From an uncultured Croceitalea sp. (GTDB lineage: Bacteria; Bacteroidota; Bacteroidia; Flavobacteriales; Flavobacteriaceae), in the NCBI GenBank assembly GCA_947503285.1, contig CANNDD010000001.1:186001-250000 (forward strand): a stretch of DNA of 64,000 bases, read 5' to 3'. Positions 1 through 8,681 of the stretch are shown here, one piece after another. The position numbers and the translations under genes are program-made. Below the pieces are notes generated by a model. The model saw only the letters and a program-made list of their open reading frames with translations, was not told the origin of the DNA and did no database searches. The stretch's first letter is position 1. Each line of letters opens with the position of its first letter.

Positions 1-858
1 TCCATTATTGAACTCCCCTAAGATATTGGTATTGTAATCATAGGCATATCCTAAAAAAGTACCCGGAGTAATTTGAAAGCCAGCAAGGCCACTTACCGCA
101 TTGTCAAATCGATAAGACGCACCAAGGGTCAAGGCATCTAAAAACAAAAAATTAGCCGATAAATTTATCGTCGTACCCGCACCTTGCAGATAATTGATCA
201 AAAAAGCAGGTTTGAATTTAGACCTATCGGAAAGCTCAAAAACATAACCCCCGATAAAATTGTATTGAATCTTATCTTCAACCAAAGTGGCTACTTCATT
301 ATTGTAAATGCCATTCGTCAAAAAGTTAGGTATGGACGCGCCTAAGTACCATTCGTCTGAATACATGAACAATCCTGCTCCGACGGTAGGATAAAAATTG
401 TTGATCTCTTCGCCAAACAAAAGTGGCTCCCCAGGATTTTGAAAATTACCTTCTGAATAATCCACGCTTAATAATGATCCCCCTGCATCAACACCAAAAG
501 ACAATTGTGTGCTTTCTGAGAGGTTGATTTCATAAGAGTAGGCAACATCAATATAGGTCTGTGCCACTGGCCCCAACTCATCATTGATAACATTGAAACC
601 CAAGCCCATTTTTTCGTTGCCCAAGGGCACATTGGCACCAAAGCGTATGGTTCTTGGTGCGCCGGGCACATCAATCCATTGTGCACGATATAGCCCTAAA
701 ACCTCAGGTGATTCGACAGAACCTACATAGGCAGGGTTGAAACTACCGATGTTATACATATACTGGGTATATTGAGGTTCTTTTTGTGCGATACATGTGC
801 CCATAGCAAACAAAAAGACTAATACGATAATTGACCTGGACGTTATGTTCATCTTCAT
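1..858 (-). CDS. PorP/SprF family type IX secretion outer-membrane protein (partial, 3' end outside window)
   Basis: Reading from 858 leftwards there is an uninterrupted frame of 286 codons that runs off the window start. It opens with a signal peptide ending ...GTCIAQ, followed by the family hallmark QYTQYMYNIGSFNPAYVGS and then alternating beta-strand sequence typical of a PorP/SprF beta-barrel. An alternative ATG lies 2 codons inside. It begins 15 nt after the stop of the large adhesin, so the two are almost certainly co-transcribed. In Flavobacterium johnsoniae, SprF is required for export of the SprB adhesin and sits next to it; by analogy this protein probably serves the upstream adhesin. 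The family call is firm, the partner assignment is inferred from context. Confidence 0.9.
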   Translation of the reverse strand, partial: MKMNITSRSIIVLVFLFAMGTCIAQKEPQYTQYMYNIGSFNPAYVGSVESPEVLGLYRAQWIDVPGAPRTIRFGANVPLGNEKMGLGFNVINDELGPVAQTYIDVAYSYEINLSESTQLSFGVDAGGSLLSVDYSEGNFQNPGEPLLFGEEINNFYPTVGAGLFMYSDEWYLGASIPNFLTNGIYNNEVATLVEDKIQYNFIGGYVFELSDRSKFKPAFLINYLQGAGTTINLSANFLFLDALTLGASYRFDNAVSGLAGFQITPGTFLGYAYDYNTNILGEFNNG

Positions 859-873
859 TCTTACCGTTTCGTA

Positions 874-3800
874 TTATCTAATAATTTGAATCCAACCTTT
901 GGTCACCTCTGACCCATCACCTAAGTCAAGGATATAAAAATAAGTCCCCCTCGGTAAATCACCATCATCGCCAGTACCCTTCCAGGTATTGTCATAAGCC
1001 GTTTGTTCAAAGACCATATTGCCATATCTGTCAAAAACGCTCAATCTACTATTCGGAAAGTTTTGATAACCGACCAAAATAAGATTATCATTCACCCCGT
1101 CACCATTTGGCGAGAACAAATTGCAAATCGTACCAATGTCGGTGCATTCACTGCGACTTACCGTCAAGTCAACCCTCGAACTATTATTATCACTTTCAAT
1201 ATCAGAGGGCAGGGAGTCAACCAAGGTCGCTACGTTGGTCAAGGTGCCCACTGTTCTAATGGTAACGCTGATATTCAATGTAATCGATTCTTCAGGCAAC
1301 AATTCATCTATTGACCACAAACCCGTACCACTATCATAAATACCTTTTGATGTTGTACTCGATATGAATTCAAATCCCATGTCGGCGGTTATGATGTCCT
1401 CAACCAGAACATTTATGGCCCGAGACATACTGAGATTGGTTACGGTAATCGTAAAGGTAACCTCTGTATTCAGCAATGGTGCGATAATATCCACTGTTTT
1501 TTCGACTTGAATATCAACCGGATCAGGATTACAATCCGGCGTCAAGAAAGGGTCACAAGCATCTAAGGGATCGGTTGCTTCTTCTGGTATGGCGTCTGTG
1601 GCAGGATCATCTTCAACAAGAACCTCTTCACCATCGGTAAGACCGTCACCATCGGTATCGGAATTGTTGGGGTCGGTACCTAAATCGTTTTCTTCAGCCG
1701 TTGTAAGTCCATCATTATCACAATCACTATCTGCAAGTGGTGTTCCCCCCACGGAATCACAATCATCTAAAGGATCGGTGCCATCGCTGACTTCTTGGCC
1801 ATCTTCAACACCATCACCATCGGTATCGGGGTTATTTGGATCTGTACCTATTTCTTCTTCTATATCATCATTAAGACCGTCAGAATCGGCATCAAGCAAG
1901 CAATTGACGACCATAATGGTTACATCAATCGATTGATCTGTACATGGTGAAATCGCACCGGTCGTCGTAAAGGTAAATTCATATGCCCCTTCGGGTAGTC
2001 CATCAAAATCGACTTCATTGTCGGCATTGATGACCAATACGCCTGAAGGGTCGGTTTTAATCGACCAAACTCCGGCATCGGCCCCCGTCAAGGAACTATC
2101 CAAATCTAGAATAGTTGAATTATTCGGCCCCGGGTTATTACACCCAAAGACACTAACAGGCACTCCGGTTGATGGTTCTACATTAATCGTAGCGACTACT
2201 TCAGTTCTTTCTGAAGGACACCCATTTGCCGTGGCCTCCACAAAAAATGAAGTCGTCACCTCTAAAATAGGTGTCGTAAAGGTATTACCCACGCCTAAAA
2301 TTGTTGTACTTGTTGGGGTAGCGTACCAATTCAAGGTGGCCCCGACACTGGCAGTAGCCATTAAATCAACTGTTCCCTCACCACATCTTGAGGCACCATT
2401 CGTACCCTCGATTGTTGGCGTTGTATTCGAAACCAAGGTGATGCTTACCGTCGGACTTGCACAATCCACAGCGTTGGTAGTGTCGGCATCATCAAAATAA
2501 AACCCAAAATAAGTACTGGCAACGGTTACCATACTGCTTCTATGTGCACTTACTTGTAATGGGTCGGGATTCGTACTCCATGTTAGTACACTTCCTGCGG
2601 GTGTATTCCCCAATATGTAATCGTTTAGATCCACATCGATATTATCACAAAAATTGGTGGGTAAGGTGGTATCCAATGTGGGTGCCACATCCCCTGCATC
2701 ACAAACAACGGAGCAGTCGGTTACCGTGATGGTCAAATCCACACTTTGATTGATACAAGGGGATACGGCATCAGTGGTCGTATACCGGAATATGTAATTA
2801 CCTTCGGCCAGTCCTTCAAAATCCACAATATTGCCATTTCCTATGGAAACACCTCCATTGGAGGGATCATCGATTAAAGACCAACTACCAGGATCCGCAC
2901 CATTCAATTGATCATCCAAATCTATAGAAGTAGGCTCGCCAGTACCCGCTACGTTACAAACGGCTGCATTCGTTGTTGTGCCTGGAGCAGGTGTACTGGA
3001 GGCGGTTATTTCAATTTCCAAAGCTGGGCTGGCACAACTATTGGCACTATCAAAAAAGAAACCATAATAAATTCCAGCCGTGTTCACGACGCTACTTGGT
3101 AAATGCGTATTCGCATCGTCTAAATTCGTACTCGACTCACTCCATCTTAAAACCGCACCCACCGGTACCGTACCCAGGGTATAATCATTCAAGTCTTTAT
3201 TGAATACATCGCAAAATGTGGTGGGCTCATCAGTATTACGTATCGGGGCACTGGTGCCTGCCGAACAATCATCATCATTCAAAATGGTCACCAAAGCAGT
3301 ATCTGAAATATCAATGGCAAATGCCGTATTACCAAGACCCGTAATGGCAACCCCTATGGTTTCGTCTTGTTCAATAAGACCATCTGATGTAGGGGTAATC
3401 ATGAAGGATTCCGTTTCACCGGCCGTTCCGGAAAAAATCAATTGTTGATTGACCACAGGGTTGTAATCATTGTCAGCCAATGTCGCGGTATTATCCGATG
3501 TGGAAACCGCTATACTAAAGCCGTTAGCGACAGGGTTATCCAGAATGGCGGATATGGTAATCGGCCCTGCATCTTCCATACCTGAAACATCTGCTATGGT
3601 CACTGAAGCCGAATCGTCATTTAAAATTTGGCCTATTCCCTGGCCATCGTTTATAGTTGCACCTGTTACCGTACGAAGGTTAATTTCAAAGGTTTCGTTA
3701 TTCTCTACTTTTACATCCCCATTGACCGATACCGTAATTTCAGTTGATGGACTTCCGGCAAGAATGACCGCATTGCCCGAAACGATTTGTGCATAATCCC

Positions 3801-6162
3801 CATCGGCAAAAGTGGCGGACCCATTTCCGGTTCCGTATGTAAAGTTGATATCATTCAAGGCATTTGAACCGCCATCAATACTAACGGTAAAAGTAAAGGC
3901 CGTTGTTCCATTGTCATCCTCGTCTAGACTAATATCATTGACACTAATAGCATCTAGATCATCGTTTTCAATAGTACCTATACCTTGGCCATCAGAAATG
4001 GTCGCACCGCTTACGGCACTTAGGTTTACAAAAAAGGTCTCATCAGGTTCAGGTGTATTTTCACCGATAACCTGAACTGTCACCTCGGTATCGCTACTTC
4101 CGGCTGTAATTGTTGCGTCGACATCGACCAAAGCAGAATAATCGCTACCCGAAGTCGCGGTATTATCAACGGTATTTACGGTAATATCAATATCGTTGAT
4201 GGCATTAAAGCCCCCATCGATACCGATCGTAAAAACAAATTCCTTTGTTCCATTGTTTCCTTCTTCGAGTGTCACGTCATCGATACTGATCGAATATAGG
4301 TCATCACTAACAATGGTCACCGTATCACTTCCGTCAGAACCGACAGTATAGGCCGCAGCTGGGGTCAATGTAAGTACTACCGTCTCATCGGGCTCCACTA
4401 TAGCATCATTGTTGGGAATAATTTGGATGATACCTGTTCGTGAATTATCCCCTATTTCAACGGAACCTAATAGGGCCGTGTAATCGTCCGTAGTGGCAGT
4501 TCCTCCGATACTATACGTCACAAATATGGAAGACCCTGTAGTGTTTACTTGATCAAGGCTTACCGTAAACGTACCGGGAACAGTACCTGATTCATTTGTG
4601 GTATTTACCGTTGCCTCAATATTCGCCTCAAATAGATCATCGTCTTGGTTGACTACATTCACGGTTTGGTCTGCCAAACTATCAAAGCTATCATCGCTGA
4701 GCGCATCATCCACGCTAATTGTGATTAAAAAAGGTACATCTCCATCTACTACTGTATCGTCTTGCCCTTCAATAGTCACTGCTTGTGCTATATTATAATC
4801 GGTGGGTGTAAAAGTTATTGTAGCGGCTGAGGATACAATTCCTTCTGAAGTATTGGAAGAAAGTATATTTAAAACTACATCACTTGTAGGCTGGTTGTTA
4901 AGTACCACCGTAAAAGAATCCACACTACCATTTTCACTAACCTCGGTATTTCCATCCGATTCTACTATTGTAAATCCAGCGACATCGTCATCAGTTATAG
5001 TATTAATGGCCCCTTGGTTACTTGGAGTAGGGTCGAGCGTTGCCAAACCGAAGGTTATACCGGTAAGCCTAATTTCTAAAGTCTCATTACCCTCAACGAT
5101 AATATCTTCCAATACAGGAACAATAATCTCGGCTGTGGTCTGATTGGCCAATATGGTTGCTGTACCGCTCAGTGCAGTGTAATCCGTACCCGAAGTAGCA
5201 CTGCCAGAAACACTGTAACTGATGTCCGTATCCGTAGAGGAGACCGCACTTTGTGTTAGCGTAAGAACTCCATTGGTAACAGAACCACCATTGTTTTCTG
5301 AACCGTTTGTTGTATTGGCAATACTCACTGTTGCGGTATCGTCGTCAGATATTTCATTGGTCGCACTTAGATTCATTGGCACTAAATCGAGTGTGGGCAA
5401 TCCAGAACTAACCCCTGTTAGTGTAACGGTTACTGTCTCAGGACCTTCTAATGTAGTATCTTCAAGTACCGGTACCACAATTGTTGTAGTGGTTTGGTTG
5501 GCCAATATGGTGGCCGTACCACTCAGCATTGTATAATCAGTGCCAACCAAGGCCGTACCGTCAACACTGTAGCTTATCGCCGTATCAGTGGAAGAAGTCG
5601 CACTTTGGGTTATCGTAAACACTCCATTGGTTACAGCTCCGACGTTGTTTTCGGCACCATTAATAGTGTTTGCAATGCTGACCGTCGCACTATCGTCATT
5701 AGTTATCGTATAGGTAGTTGCAATCTGTGTTCCTAAAGTAGCATCGCCAAAAGGGCTACCAAGTGATAAGTTGATAGACTCATCTAACTCAACAATTGCA
5801 TCAGGGTCGATAGCAAGTGTAGGTATGGCAATCGTAGTGCCCGAATAAAGACCAGGGGTAATATTAATCACCTGAGGACTAGTAAAGGTGTAATCAACAC
5901 CAATGGTCGCACTACCACCATCATCAATTATGGTCACGGAAGTTGGAACAGCGACATTTCCCGTAAGCACAAGCAATGGAAGATTTCCACCAGAATCTTC
6001 GTCGTCCGATCCTAAAGCTTGTGAAAACTCCACGACAACTTGCCCGTTTACCATTGCGCCAAAAAACAAAAACGACGTCATTAAAAGAAGTCGGGGAAAT
6101 CCAAACGCGGACCGTAAAGAAAAAGCACTTTTTTTAAAGTAGGAAACCATGCTCAATACCAT
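874..6162 (-). CDS. Large secreted Calx-beta adhesin with gliding-type (type B) C-terminal sorting domain
   Basis: A 1762-residue protein. An N-terminal signal peptide (about 1-41, ending MVNGQ) is followed by about eight Calx-beta-like modules (roughly 45-990), each closing with the acidic NDD/DDD signature. Next come two about 100-residue cysteine-bearing modules starting CSAG and CDAG (about 1000-1300), an Ig-like CHU_C module, calcium-binding thrombospondin type 3-like repeats rich in DxDGDG (about 1470-1570), and a DUF11-like module (VEKTVDIIAP). The last about 85 residues begin FSPNGDGVND and end GWIQIIR, matching the gliding motility-associated C-terminal domain recognised by type IX secretion. 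Predicted role: calcium-stabilised cell-surface adhesin. ATG starts are possible at 6162 and at 6150 (MVSYFKK). A PorP/SprF-like gene follows directly. No ligand can be inferred. Confidence 0.9.
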   Translation of the reverse strand: MVLSMVSYFKKSAFSLRSAFGFPRLLLMTSFLFFGAMVNGQVVVEFSQALGSDDEDSGGNLPLLVLTGNVAVPTSVTIIDDGGSATIGVDYTFTSPQVINITPGLYSGTTIAIPTLAIDPDAIVELDESINLSLGSPFGDATLGTQIATTYTITNDDSATVSIANTINGAENNVGAVTNGVFTITQSATSSTDTAISYSVDGTALVGTDYTMLSGTATILANQTTTTIVVPVLEDTTLEGPETVTVTLTGVSSGLPTLDLVPMNLSATNEISDDDTATVSIANTTNGSENNGGSVTNGVLTLTQSAVSSTDTDISYSVSGSATSGTDYTALSGTATILANQTTAEIIVPVLEDIIVEGNETLEIRLTGITFGLATLDPTPSNQGAINTITDDDVAGFTIVESDGNTEVSENGSVDSFTVVLNNQPTSDVVLNILSSNTSEGIVSSAATITFTPTDYNIAQAVTIEGQDDTVVDGDVPFLITISVDDALSDDSFDSLADQTVNVVNQDDDLFEANIEATVNTTNESGTVPGTFTVSLDQVNTTGSSIFVTYSIGGTATTDDYTALLGSVEIGDNSRTGIIQIIPNNDAIVEPDETVVLTLTPAAAYTVGSDGSDTVTIVSDDLYSISIDDVTLEEGNNGTKEFVFTIGIDGGFNAINDIDITVNTVDNTATSGSDYSALVDVDATITAGSSDTEVTVQVIGENTPEPDETFFVNLSAVSGATISDGQGIGTIENDDLDAISVNDISLDEDDNGTTAFTFTVSIDGGSNALNDINFTYGTGNGSATFADGDYAQIVSGNAVILAGSPSTEITVSVNGDVKVENNETFEINLRTVTGATINDGQGIGQILNDDSASVTIADVSGMEDAGPITISAILDNPVANGFSIAVSTSDNTATLADNDYNPVVNQQLIFSGTAGETESFMITPTSDGLIEQDETIGVAITGLGNTAFAIDISDTALVTILNDDDCSAGTSAPIRNTDEPTTFCDVFNKDLNDYTLGTVPVGAVLRWSESSTNLDDANTHLPSSVVNTAGIYYGFFFDSANSCASPALEIEITASSTPAPGTTTNAAVCNVAGTGEPTSIDLDDQLNGADPGSWSLIDDPSNGGVSIGNGNIVDFEGLAEGNYIFRYTTTDAVSPCINQSVDLTITVTDCSVVCDAGDVAPTLDTTLPTNFCDNIDVDLNDYILGNTPAGSVLTWSTNPDPLQVSAHRSSMVTVASTYFGFYFDDADTTNAVDCASPTVSITLVSNTTPTIEGTNGASRCGEGTVDLMATASVGATLNWYATPTSTTILGVGNTFTTPILEVTTSFFVEATANGCPSERTEVVATINVEPSTGVPVSVFGCNNPGPNNSTILDLDSSLTGADAGVWSIKTDPSGVLVINADNEVDFDGLPEGAYEFTFTTTGAISPCTDQSIDVTIMVVNCLLDADSDGLNDDIEEEIGTDPNNPDTDGDGVEDGQEVSDGTDPLDDCDSVGGTPLADSDCDNDGLTTAEENDLGTDPNNSDTDGDGLTDGEEVLVEDDPATDAIPEEATDPLDACDPFLTPDCNPDPVDIQVEKTVDIIAPLLNTEVTFTITVTNLSMSRAINVLVEDIITADMGFEFISSTTSKGIYDSGTGLWSIDELLPEESITLNISVTIRTVGTLTNVATLVDSLPSDIESDNNSSRVDLTVSRSECTDIGTICNLFSPNGDGVNDNLILVGYQNFPNSRLSVFDRYGNMVFEQTAYDNTWKGTGDDGDLPRGTYFYILDLGDGSEVTKGWIQIIR

Positions 6163-6289
6163 TGATTCTCATTAAATCCCTGTTAATTTAGATTGGTTTT
6201 GGGGAAAGTCAATATTACTAAAAAAACATCCATTTCACCAACATGATAGCCAAAACCACTTTTAATTAGGACAAAATACCAATTCGTGT

Positions 6290-7174
6290 TTATGCGATTA
6301 CCGCAGATGCGGTATTGGCAATAGGTTCTATTTTTCTGACCAGACCTTGCAGCACTTTTCCGGGCCCTACCTCAACAAAGTTCAATGCACCATCTTTCAC
6401 CATATTTTGCACACTTTGTGTCCATTTGACGGGAGCCGTTAATTGTGCGATTAAATTCTGTTTGATATCCACGGAATTCGTGATGGCGGTCGTCGTTACA
6501 TTTTGATAAATAGGGCAGTCCGGCTCGTTAAAAGTGGTATTCTCAATAGCAGCTGCCAACTCTTCACGGGCAGGTTCCATCAATGGGGAATGGAATGCCC
6601 CACCTACCGGTAATAACAATGCCCTTCTCGCACCGGCTTCCTTCAACTTTTCACAAGCTTCGTTTACAGCTTCCACCTCACCAGAAATGACCAGCTGGCC
6701 CGGACAATTATAATTCGCCGGCACGACAATACCGTTTACAGCCGCACATACCTGCTCAACCACCTCATCATCCAACCCCAGAACAGCGGCCATAGTACTT
6801 GGTTGCAACTCGCAGGCCTTTTGCATGGCTAAAGCGCGTTGGGAAACCAACTTTAGCCCGTCTTCAAAATTCAAAGTACCATTTGCCACCAAGGCCGAAA
6901 ATTCACCCAAGGAATGTCCCGCCACCATATCCGGAGCGAAATTAGCGCCCAATACCTTACTTAAAATGACCGAGTGCAAGAAAATAGCAGGTTGGGTAAC
7001 CTTTGTTTGTTTCAGGTCTTCCGGTGTACCCTCGAACATAACATCGGTAATGGAGAAATCTAAAATGGCATTGGCCCTTTCAAAAAGTTCTTGTGCAAGG
7101 GGGTATTCTTCATATAAATCAAGTCCCATTCCAACGAATTGGGCTCCCTGTCCTGGAAAAATATAAGCGTTCAT
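6290..7174 (-). CDS. fabD: Malonyl-CoA:ACP transacylase FabD
   Basis: Transfers malonyl from CoA to acyl carrier protein to supply fatty-acid elongation in the cytoplasm. The 294-residue product starts MNAYIFPGQGAQ, the usual family N-terminus, and carries the nucleophile in GHSLGEFSAL (Ser88) and the catalytic histidine in GGAFHSPLM (His195). The frame could open further upstream at a TTG (7207), but ATG at 7174 matches the family start and I prefer it. The gene follows the gamma carbonic anhydrase-like gene by 33 nt, so the two probably share a transcript whose leader contains the GGTTAGT repeat array. Confidence 0.96.
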   Translation of the reverse strand: MNAYIFPGQGAQFVGMGLDLYEEYPLAQELFERANAILDFSITDVMFEGTPEDLKQTKVTQPAIFLHSVILSKVLGANFAPDMVAGHSLGEFSALVANGTLNFEDGLKLVSQRALAMQKACELQPSTMAAVLGLDDEVVEQVCAAVNGIVVPANYNCPGQLVISGEVEAVNEACEKLKEAGARRALLLPVGGAFHSPLMEPAREELAAAIENTTFNEPDCPIYQNVTTTAITNSVDIKQNLIAQLTAPVKWTQSVQNMVKDGALNFVEVGPGKVLQGLVRKIEPIANTASAVIA

Positions 7175-7207
7175 TCCGTAATTTTTTGATGGGGCTAAAA
7201 TAGCCAA

Positions 7208-7717
7208 TTATTTAAACCATCCGCTGTATTTGACATAGTTATTGGCAATACGGTCAATTTCACCTGAGCTTAACTCAGGACTGATATCCTTTAGTTTTTT
7301 TGCAGGCATACCTGCATAGATCGTTCCCGATGAAACATGGGTACCCTTGGTGACGACAGCACCTGCCGCGATGATCGAATTACTTTCTACGATACAATCA
7401 TCCATAACTATGGCCCCCATGCCTATCAAAACATTATCTTCAATGGTGCAACCGTGAACAATGGCGTTATGACCTATAGAAACATTATTGCCAATCGTAG
7501 TCGGGGATTTTTGATAGGTACAATGGATCACTGCCCCGTCTTGCACATTTACCTGGTTTCCCATTTTTATGAAATGGACATCCCCCCTTAGCACGGCATT
7601 GAACCATATACTACATTTCTCGCCCATCTCGACATCACCTACTAGGGTGGCATTTTCTGCTATAAAACAATCGGTTCCTATTTTTGGTGATTTACCGTTG
7701 ACTGAACGTATGATCAT
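7208..7717 (-). CDS. Gamma-class carbonic anhydrase family protein (left-handed beta-helix hexapeptide repeats)
   Basis: A 169-residue protein made almost entirely of hexapeptide repeats (NATLVGDVEMGEKCSIW, NNVSIGHNAIVHGCTIEDNVLIGMGAIV), as in the YrdA/PaaY/CaiE branch of gamma carbonic anhydrases. The three zinc-ligand histidines of the family are present at about His65, His83 and His88. Family members are trimeric; many have weak or unmeasured carbonic anhydrase activity, so the reaction is not certain. The ATG at 7717 is immediately preceded, with no gap, by an 11-copy 7-bp tandem repeat that must lie in the 5' leader. fabD follows in the same direction. Confidence 0.9.
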   Translation of the reverse strand: MIIRSVNGKSPKIGTDCFIAENATLVGDVEMGEKCSIWFNAVLRGDVHFIKMGNQVNVQDGAVIHCTYQKSPTTIGNNVSIGHNAIVHGCTIEDNVLIGMGAIVMDDCIVESNSIIAAGAVVTKGTHVSSGTIYAGMPAKKLKDISPELSSGEIDRIANNYVKYSGWFK

Positions 7718-7796
7718 GGTTAGTGGTTAGTGGTTAGTGGTTAGTGGTTAGTGGTTAGTGGTTAGTGGTTAGTGGTTAGTGGTTAGTGGTTAGTGG
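7718..7796. repeat. Heptanucleotide tandem array, (GGTTAGT)11 plus 2 nt
   Basis: Eleven perfect head-to-tail copies of the 7-bp unit GGTTAGT (minus strand ACTAACC) plus a partial unit. The array abuts the ATG of the gamma carbonic anhydrase-like gene with no intervening base, so a transcript of that gene starts with it. It is non-coding, so copy-number change would alter leader length without shifting a reading frame. Confidence 0.98.
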
Positions 7797-7819
7797 AAAT
7801 TAATGAATTCGCAAGTTAT

Positions 7820-7827
7820 CAAAACTA
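7820..7827 (-). promoter_or_regulatory. Possible -7 element (TAGTTTTG) between the two heptamer arrays
   Basis: On the minus strand this 8-mer fits the Bacteroidota -7 consensus TAnnTTTG, but no TTTG sits at the 19-nt spacing upstream, so support is partial. If used, it would drive the carbonic anhydrase-like gene and fabD and give a transcript starting just before the GGTTAGT array. Confidence 0.3.
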
Positions 7828-7875
7828 TCCTTCATATTTTCAAACTACTAGCTTACCACTGTCCACTATTTACTG

Positions 7876-7924
7876 CTCCTTACTCCTTACTCCTTACTCC
7901 TTACTCCTTACTCCTTACTCCTTA
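7876..7924. repeat. Heptanucleotide tandem array, (CTCCTTA)7
   Basis: Seven perfect copies of CTCCTTA on the plus strand, read as TAAGGAG on the minus strand. It begins 3 nt downstream of the stop of the LytTR regulator gene. The plus-strand bases just before it (about 7855-7875) contain degenerate heptamers of the form ACTNNNN in nearly the same register, as if older copies had decayed. Confidence 0.98.
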
Positions 7925-7927
7925 AAA

Positions 7928-8659
7928 CTATTTAAAATAGGCCAAAAGTTCCGCTTTTCTTGAAGCGGAGACCGACAATTCCTTACCGTTTGAAAGTATG
8001 ACACTACCTCCCTTACCTTTCTTATACTTATGTATTTCGTTCACATTGACCAGATACGACTTGTGTATTCTCGCGAAAGGAAACTCCTTTAGGGTATCCT
8101 CAAAGTATTTCAAGGTTTTACTTACTACTATTTTCTTTTCTTGTAGATAAATCTCGGTATAATTATCATCGGCTTTACAAAAATAAATATCGGCAACCTC
8201 TAAAACCTGAAAACCATCTTGTTGGGGCAAGGTAATCTTACCCTCGGCCTTTTTAAGCCTCGCTTGCAACACCTTACCTTCTAAAGCATTTTCACCTGTT
8301 TTTATGTCGTGTACATAATCAACCGCTTTGATCAACTCATCAATATTAATGGGTTTCATCAAATAATAGGCGGCATGGTTGTTTAAGGCATCCATGGCAT
8401 ATTGGTTGTAAGCGGTTACGAAAACCGTTTCAAAATTACGTTCGGGTACCTGATCTAATAAATCAAAAGCATTTCCGAATGGCATTTCAACATCTAGAAA
8501 CACCAAATCGGGCTGGTGCTTTTCTATCAGCTCGAGACCTTCTTTTATGGTAGCAGCTTCACCCAGCAGCGTTATATTCTGGCAATACTTAGTCAGGTAG
8601 TTTCGTAATATTTCCCTGCTATTTACCTCATCTTCTACTAGTATCGTTTTTAGTTTCAT
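7928..8659 (-). CDS. LytTR-family response regulator
   Basis: A 243-residue regulator with an N-terminal receiver domain (about 1-120; phosphoacceptor Asp56 in VFLDVEMP, acidic pocket VEDE) and a C-terminal LytTR DNA-binding domain (about 140-240; FARIHKSYLVNVNEI). The frame could begin at a TTG (8665), but the ATG at 8659 gives the expected MKLKTILVEDE start. It follows its histidine kinase by 22 nt, forming a LytS/LytR-type two-component pair. Its regulon cannot be told from the sequence. Confidence 0.95.
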   Translation of the reverse strand: MKLKTILVEDEVNSREILRNYLTKYCQNITLLGEAATIKEGLELIEKHQPDLVFLDVEMPFGNAFDLLDQVPERNFETVFVTAYNQYAMDALNNHAAYYLMKPINIDELIKAVDYVHDIKTGENALEGKVLQARLKKAEGKITLPQQDGFQVLEVADIYFCKADDNYTEIYLQEKKIVVSKTLKYFEDTLKEFPFARIHKSYLVNVNEIHKYKKGKGGSVILSNGKELSVSASRKAELLAYFK

Positions 8660-8681
8660 GCTCAAATCTTAGCTATTGGTC

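Noticed and set aside
1003-5736. Many plus-strand open frames inside the adhesin gene.
   Set aside because: They are antisense shadows of the repetitive, biased codon use of the adhesin; none has family motifs.
7718-7924. CRISPR array.
   Set aside because: Units are 7 bp with no unique spacers between them and no cas genes nearby.
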